From contig QMNJ01000077.1 of assembly GCA_003647715.1 (NCBI GenBank), forward strand, positions 1 to 7,113: DNA of 7,113 nucleotides. The letters run 5' to 3'. The notes beneath the pieces were generated by a model. The model was not told the origin of the DNA. It made no database searches and saw only the letters and a program-made list of their open reading frames with translations. The DNA comes from Candidatus Coatesiibacteriota bacterium. Lineage in GTDB: Bacteria; RBG-13-66-14; B26-G2. Positions 7,001 to 7,113 of the stretch are shown here, piece by piece. Both the position numbers and the translations under genes were made by a program. Numbering within the stretch: the first letter of the stretch is position 1; every line of letters begins with the position of its first letter.

Positions 7001-7113
7001 TATTGAGGTGGAGGTTAGCCCTCACCTCAACCAACAGAACCTCAGGCATGTATATACTGGTTGGATACCGTTCTCTGAATTCCTCAACCGCCACCAGTGC
7101 CCATCTGTAGGAA
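1074..7113 (-). CDS. Bacterial alpha-2-macroglobulin family protein with TPR-like N-terminus and inserted carboxypeptidase-regulatory-like domain (5' end outside window)
   Basis: A probable envelope protease trap. Residues are numbered from the GTG at 7094, but that is not the likely start: the frame stays open to the window edge (SYRWAL precedes it) and residue 1 lies inside a TPR-like helix, so signal peptide and true start are off-window. Visible order: TPR-like helices about 1-370 (clear pair near 217-270); MG1-like region about 397-525 (DLPPGLYAIEA); MG2 about 536-640 (YTDRSLYRPGDTV); MG3 about 641-755; MG4 about 760-870; MG5 about 875-970; first half of MG6 about 973-1020 (VVVDESLLEL); long bait-region segment about 1021-1302 carrying an extra domain; A2M/MG7 from about 1303 (PVWIPDMLTD, LPDNLTGWR); thioester domain about 1495-1775 with C1519-I-E-Q1522; C-terminal MG domain about 1880-2006 (VILEDPRPAG, YRLRAEVPG). 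The stop is TAA at 1074-1076. At over 2,012 residues it is longer than typical YfhM-type proteins (about 1,650). Many bacterial A2M genes neighbour pbpC, but none is visible here. Family certain; natural target unknown. Confidence 0.96.
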   Translation of the reverse strand, partial: SYRWALVAVEEFRERYPTSIYMPEVLLVEVRANLHLNKIGNAYSILEFEIFLLPTIKGSEFELEAIELYIDLYSEIKGYSNNKGIREFIYSVHSESPYDKHHPETDKKRWELLEMAGDIYTDRMKGLEGDEREYYADRLVRNYIKMYHYFDFDPDDSGALVEFHNRLDYLDMVSSMEMSLSMYTLIEYMKGMLYYKSYELSDSEWDLPREGEEYQEAVRDARREKAIEIWDILAQTYPHLPGGAMSTLTLANFDVWYNNDPAKAVERFQSLIELVELPNVLKKFYYSLIDDIYEPAIAISEYRSDYYHSPQVYLKYIVKGCETIDVSVYQVDLEKIYQCLEEFDRVKGDIPPDILKEVEEKGFSEEIYSIERRPMDIEDIEGIKELVQRRSIDTGAKEGEPPVYVYTSFNDLPPGLYAIEASASEDITRCLVMLTPLVAFSCADEKNLYVRAVDSRDGSAVDIEGFSLSYFETTVEKERRITKQKFIDVEHTIRDGCLILDLTKLERENKYLLIMETDRGGVISSFTGWYADSVHKSDEGVIYTDRSLYRPGDTVGFKGILREIDYENVKLSPIEGMDVSVVLYDYQENEIWKGDFVTNEFGTFSGEIELTPDIKLGRYLLSMKWFSGKEEGEKPRERSFRFRVEEYELPEYDMWLLPEKNRYLSGEEVVVEVVGRYFFGEGMSNSLVEYEVLRTGERDDSKRYDRDRLKKRGRGFTDEYGSYLIKFKSDYKGKFENTYTINVKLTDPSNHIIEEKTTVKTYKTNRFIQVKTDQYRYHASDTMKITIYTNDWYGEPVSMPVKLSIYEAVRDYYKGFKKVDELYVQDLSTAEDGYAEVGVKLEEAPEYVIIEIKGEDTTGTCIKDSHVVEFVSPDIETKKRLPELKIEVSNDKPELGEEIKLSIESIFGEGTVYLVFVSSEITETDIVNLEPYGDGGHAEVLLQVDERCLPMTDIYGYLIKDGEIHRDRDSFIVRNSLTDLNITVETDKDEYIPGEKAEVRIMCKDDKELPVLSEVSLVVVDESLLELEEYEISNIPESIRKRLIFNTRIQSFDNTRLRGNITSVVFRFPYFLPLTSGAHLYLPDLEEWGVAGKMLYRFRMPYEIKEPLTPFFRVSGIDRLSLTLYTSESYGEIESITPLYDSGAYTGVLSGVVTDNNGNPLATAAVMVLGTGLGAFTGADGSFRIVGVPPGEWVVQVQLIGYSTAQKTGVTVVEGMRTMVNFNLYPAELEGYDITAYGEPLIRRDISSTKRTVSEDYGLAVYEFRQVMNRTAGAIEHITYTGGGLGGFIDEGILVSDEGVSYMRPILRQFFSESPVWIPDMLTDSSGVAILEVDLPDNLTGWRLFTLGVDEGQRIGYGEGSFITTKNIIARLKAPRHLVVGDKCKLTLMAHNYLPYPKDIKMLIDTEGLSHIEGETERVAEVEPDEIGVMEEWVGADYSGDAHLISVALTDEESDAVESVVPVIPHGSEVFQSYAGRLRNTVTHMLKVLDNIDQDTFKGEVILSPSLARSISHGLPYFSNYPYFCIEQTVNRFLLNALLAESAGELGLSESRLSEGLSDAIDQGMEKLYETQTESGGWPWCEGGEPSCYITAYIVDALYSLRDSPFLSESAKKRYDEMYSRAIGYLEEWLKQLNMDEDRFDWELGLYVADVALRVGIGELYLPLIRESVEYYYENRDPLSPMGLVLLASALHELGNEREVDVVIRNLDNTVNYGPDNTLWWGSTPEEGWRWWNDAVETTSKVLLLKMKVEPESDQIPYLIDWLVDQRRGAVWKSTKDSSVAIRAIIEYLLNYPEVTSLIVTECLVDEEMLESLELDPTDYESPDRKLELLLEDFKIGDNELTIRRDSGEGPVFYTISVNYYTEDDYIPAFHGSVDIERDYYIIERYLDDDKFYERRIPFEGEIEVGDEMEVEITIDSPYDFDYVILEDPRPAGLIYTDMDSYYDRHIGAYVELRNERRIFYFERLKAGETTITYRLRAEVPGIYSALPALIKGMYSPDIGSSTEEKKIEVRE
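2529..2540 (-). other. Thioester motif C-I-E-Q of the A2M protein
   Basis: The codons TGT ATC GAG CAG encode C1519-I-E-Q1522, which matches the C-x-E-Q core of thioester-containing A2M and complement proteins. In that family the Cys thiol and the Gln side chain form an internal thioester that attacks nucleophiles on the trapped protease. The flanking sequence (YPYFCIEQTVNRFLLN) and the following helical repeats with GGWPW and WKSTKDSS match the thioester-domain fold. This places the protein with the thioester-bearing bacterial class (YfhM-like) rather than the class lacking the motif (YfaS-like). Confidence 0.93.
3435..3674 (-). other. Carboxypeptidase-regulatory-like domain inside the A2M protein
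   Basis: Residues about 1141-1220 have the hallmarks of a carboxypeptidase regulatory-like (CarboxypepD_reg) beta-sandwich: GVVTDNNGNPLATAAV, then GADGSFRIVGVPPGEW, then VQLIGYSTAQ and a closing strand at VNFNLYP. These domains are common at the N-terminus of TonB-dependent receptors and in secreted proteins. Here the domain is internal, between the first half of MG6 and the A2M/MG7 domain, where the protease-sensitive bait region lies in known macroglobulins. The reading frame is continuous on both sides, so this is a genuine fusion in the sequence given. Confidence 0.88.

Noticed and set aside
7092..7094. GTG as the start codon of the A2M gene
   Set aside because: No Shine-Dalgarno motif precedes it, the frame continues upstream to the window edge, there is no signal peptide after it, and it falls inside a TPR-like helix.

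Overview
The window holds most of one very large leftward (minus-strand) gene, 1074-7113, followed by about 1.07 kb of AT-rich DNA with almost no coding capacity. The organism is a bacterium. The 5' half of a tRNA-Leu has bacterial features, the promoters are of sigma-70 type, and the gene encodes a bacterial alpha-2-macroglobulin (A2M). Codon use in the large gene favours ATA for Ile and AGA/AGG for Arg, and its coding strand is purine-rich. Together with a TonB-receptor-style carboxypeptidase-regulatory domain, this points loosely to an uncultured FCB-like or WOR-3-like lineage. That placement is an inference, and no marker gene here can confirm it.

Region 1074-7113: a secreted or envelope-anchored A2M-like protein, more than 2,012 residues long, whose N-terminus lies beyond the right edge. 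From N to C it shows a TPR-like helical region, the macroglobulin (MG) beta-sandwich series, a long bait-region segment, the MG7-like A2M domain, a thioester domain with an intact C-x-E-Q motif, and the C-terminal receptor-binding-like MG domain. A carboxypeptidase-regulatory-like domain sits inside the bait-region segment, followed by a stretch resembling the start of a TonB receptor plug. In the known family, cleavage of the bait exposes the thioester, which then covalently traps the attacking protease, so an extra domain at this site is the most notable protein feature here.

Region 464-1073: AT-rich, with no supported gene. It holds a 10-bp-stem hairpin just past the 3' end of the large gene, a smaller hairpin and a short tandem repeat.

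Region 358-464: a good rightward promoter (TTGCCC-17-TATAAT) followed by the 5' half of a tRNA-Leu(CAA). The recognisable tRNA stops in the 3' side of the anticodon stem, and no convincing T arm or matching acceptor strand follows, so it reads as a truncated tRNA gene.

Region 1-243: a leftward promoter (TTGACA-18-TATTAT), then a leader of about 200 nt ending in a perfect AGGAGG ribosome binding site and a GTG start at the left edge. The leader contains three GC-rich segments that could form two mutually exclusive hairpins, and also a 54-codon open frame whose stop overlaps that GTG as GTGA. The gene starting at the left edge cannot be identified from its two visible codons. No functional link between it, the tRNA remnant and the A2M gene can be shown from this window.
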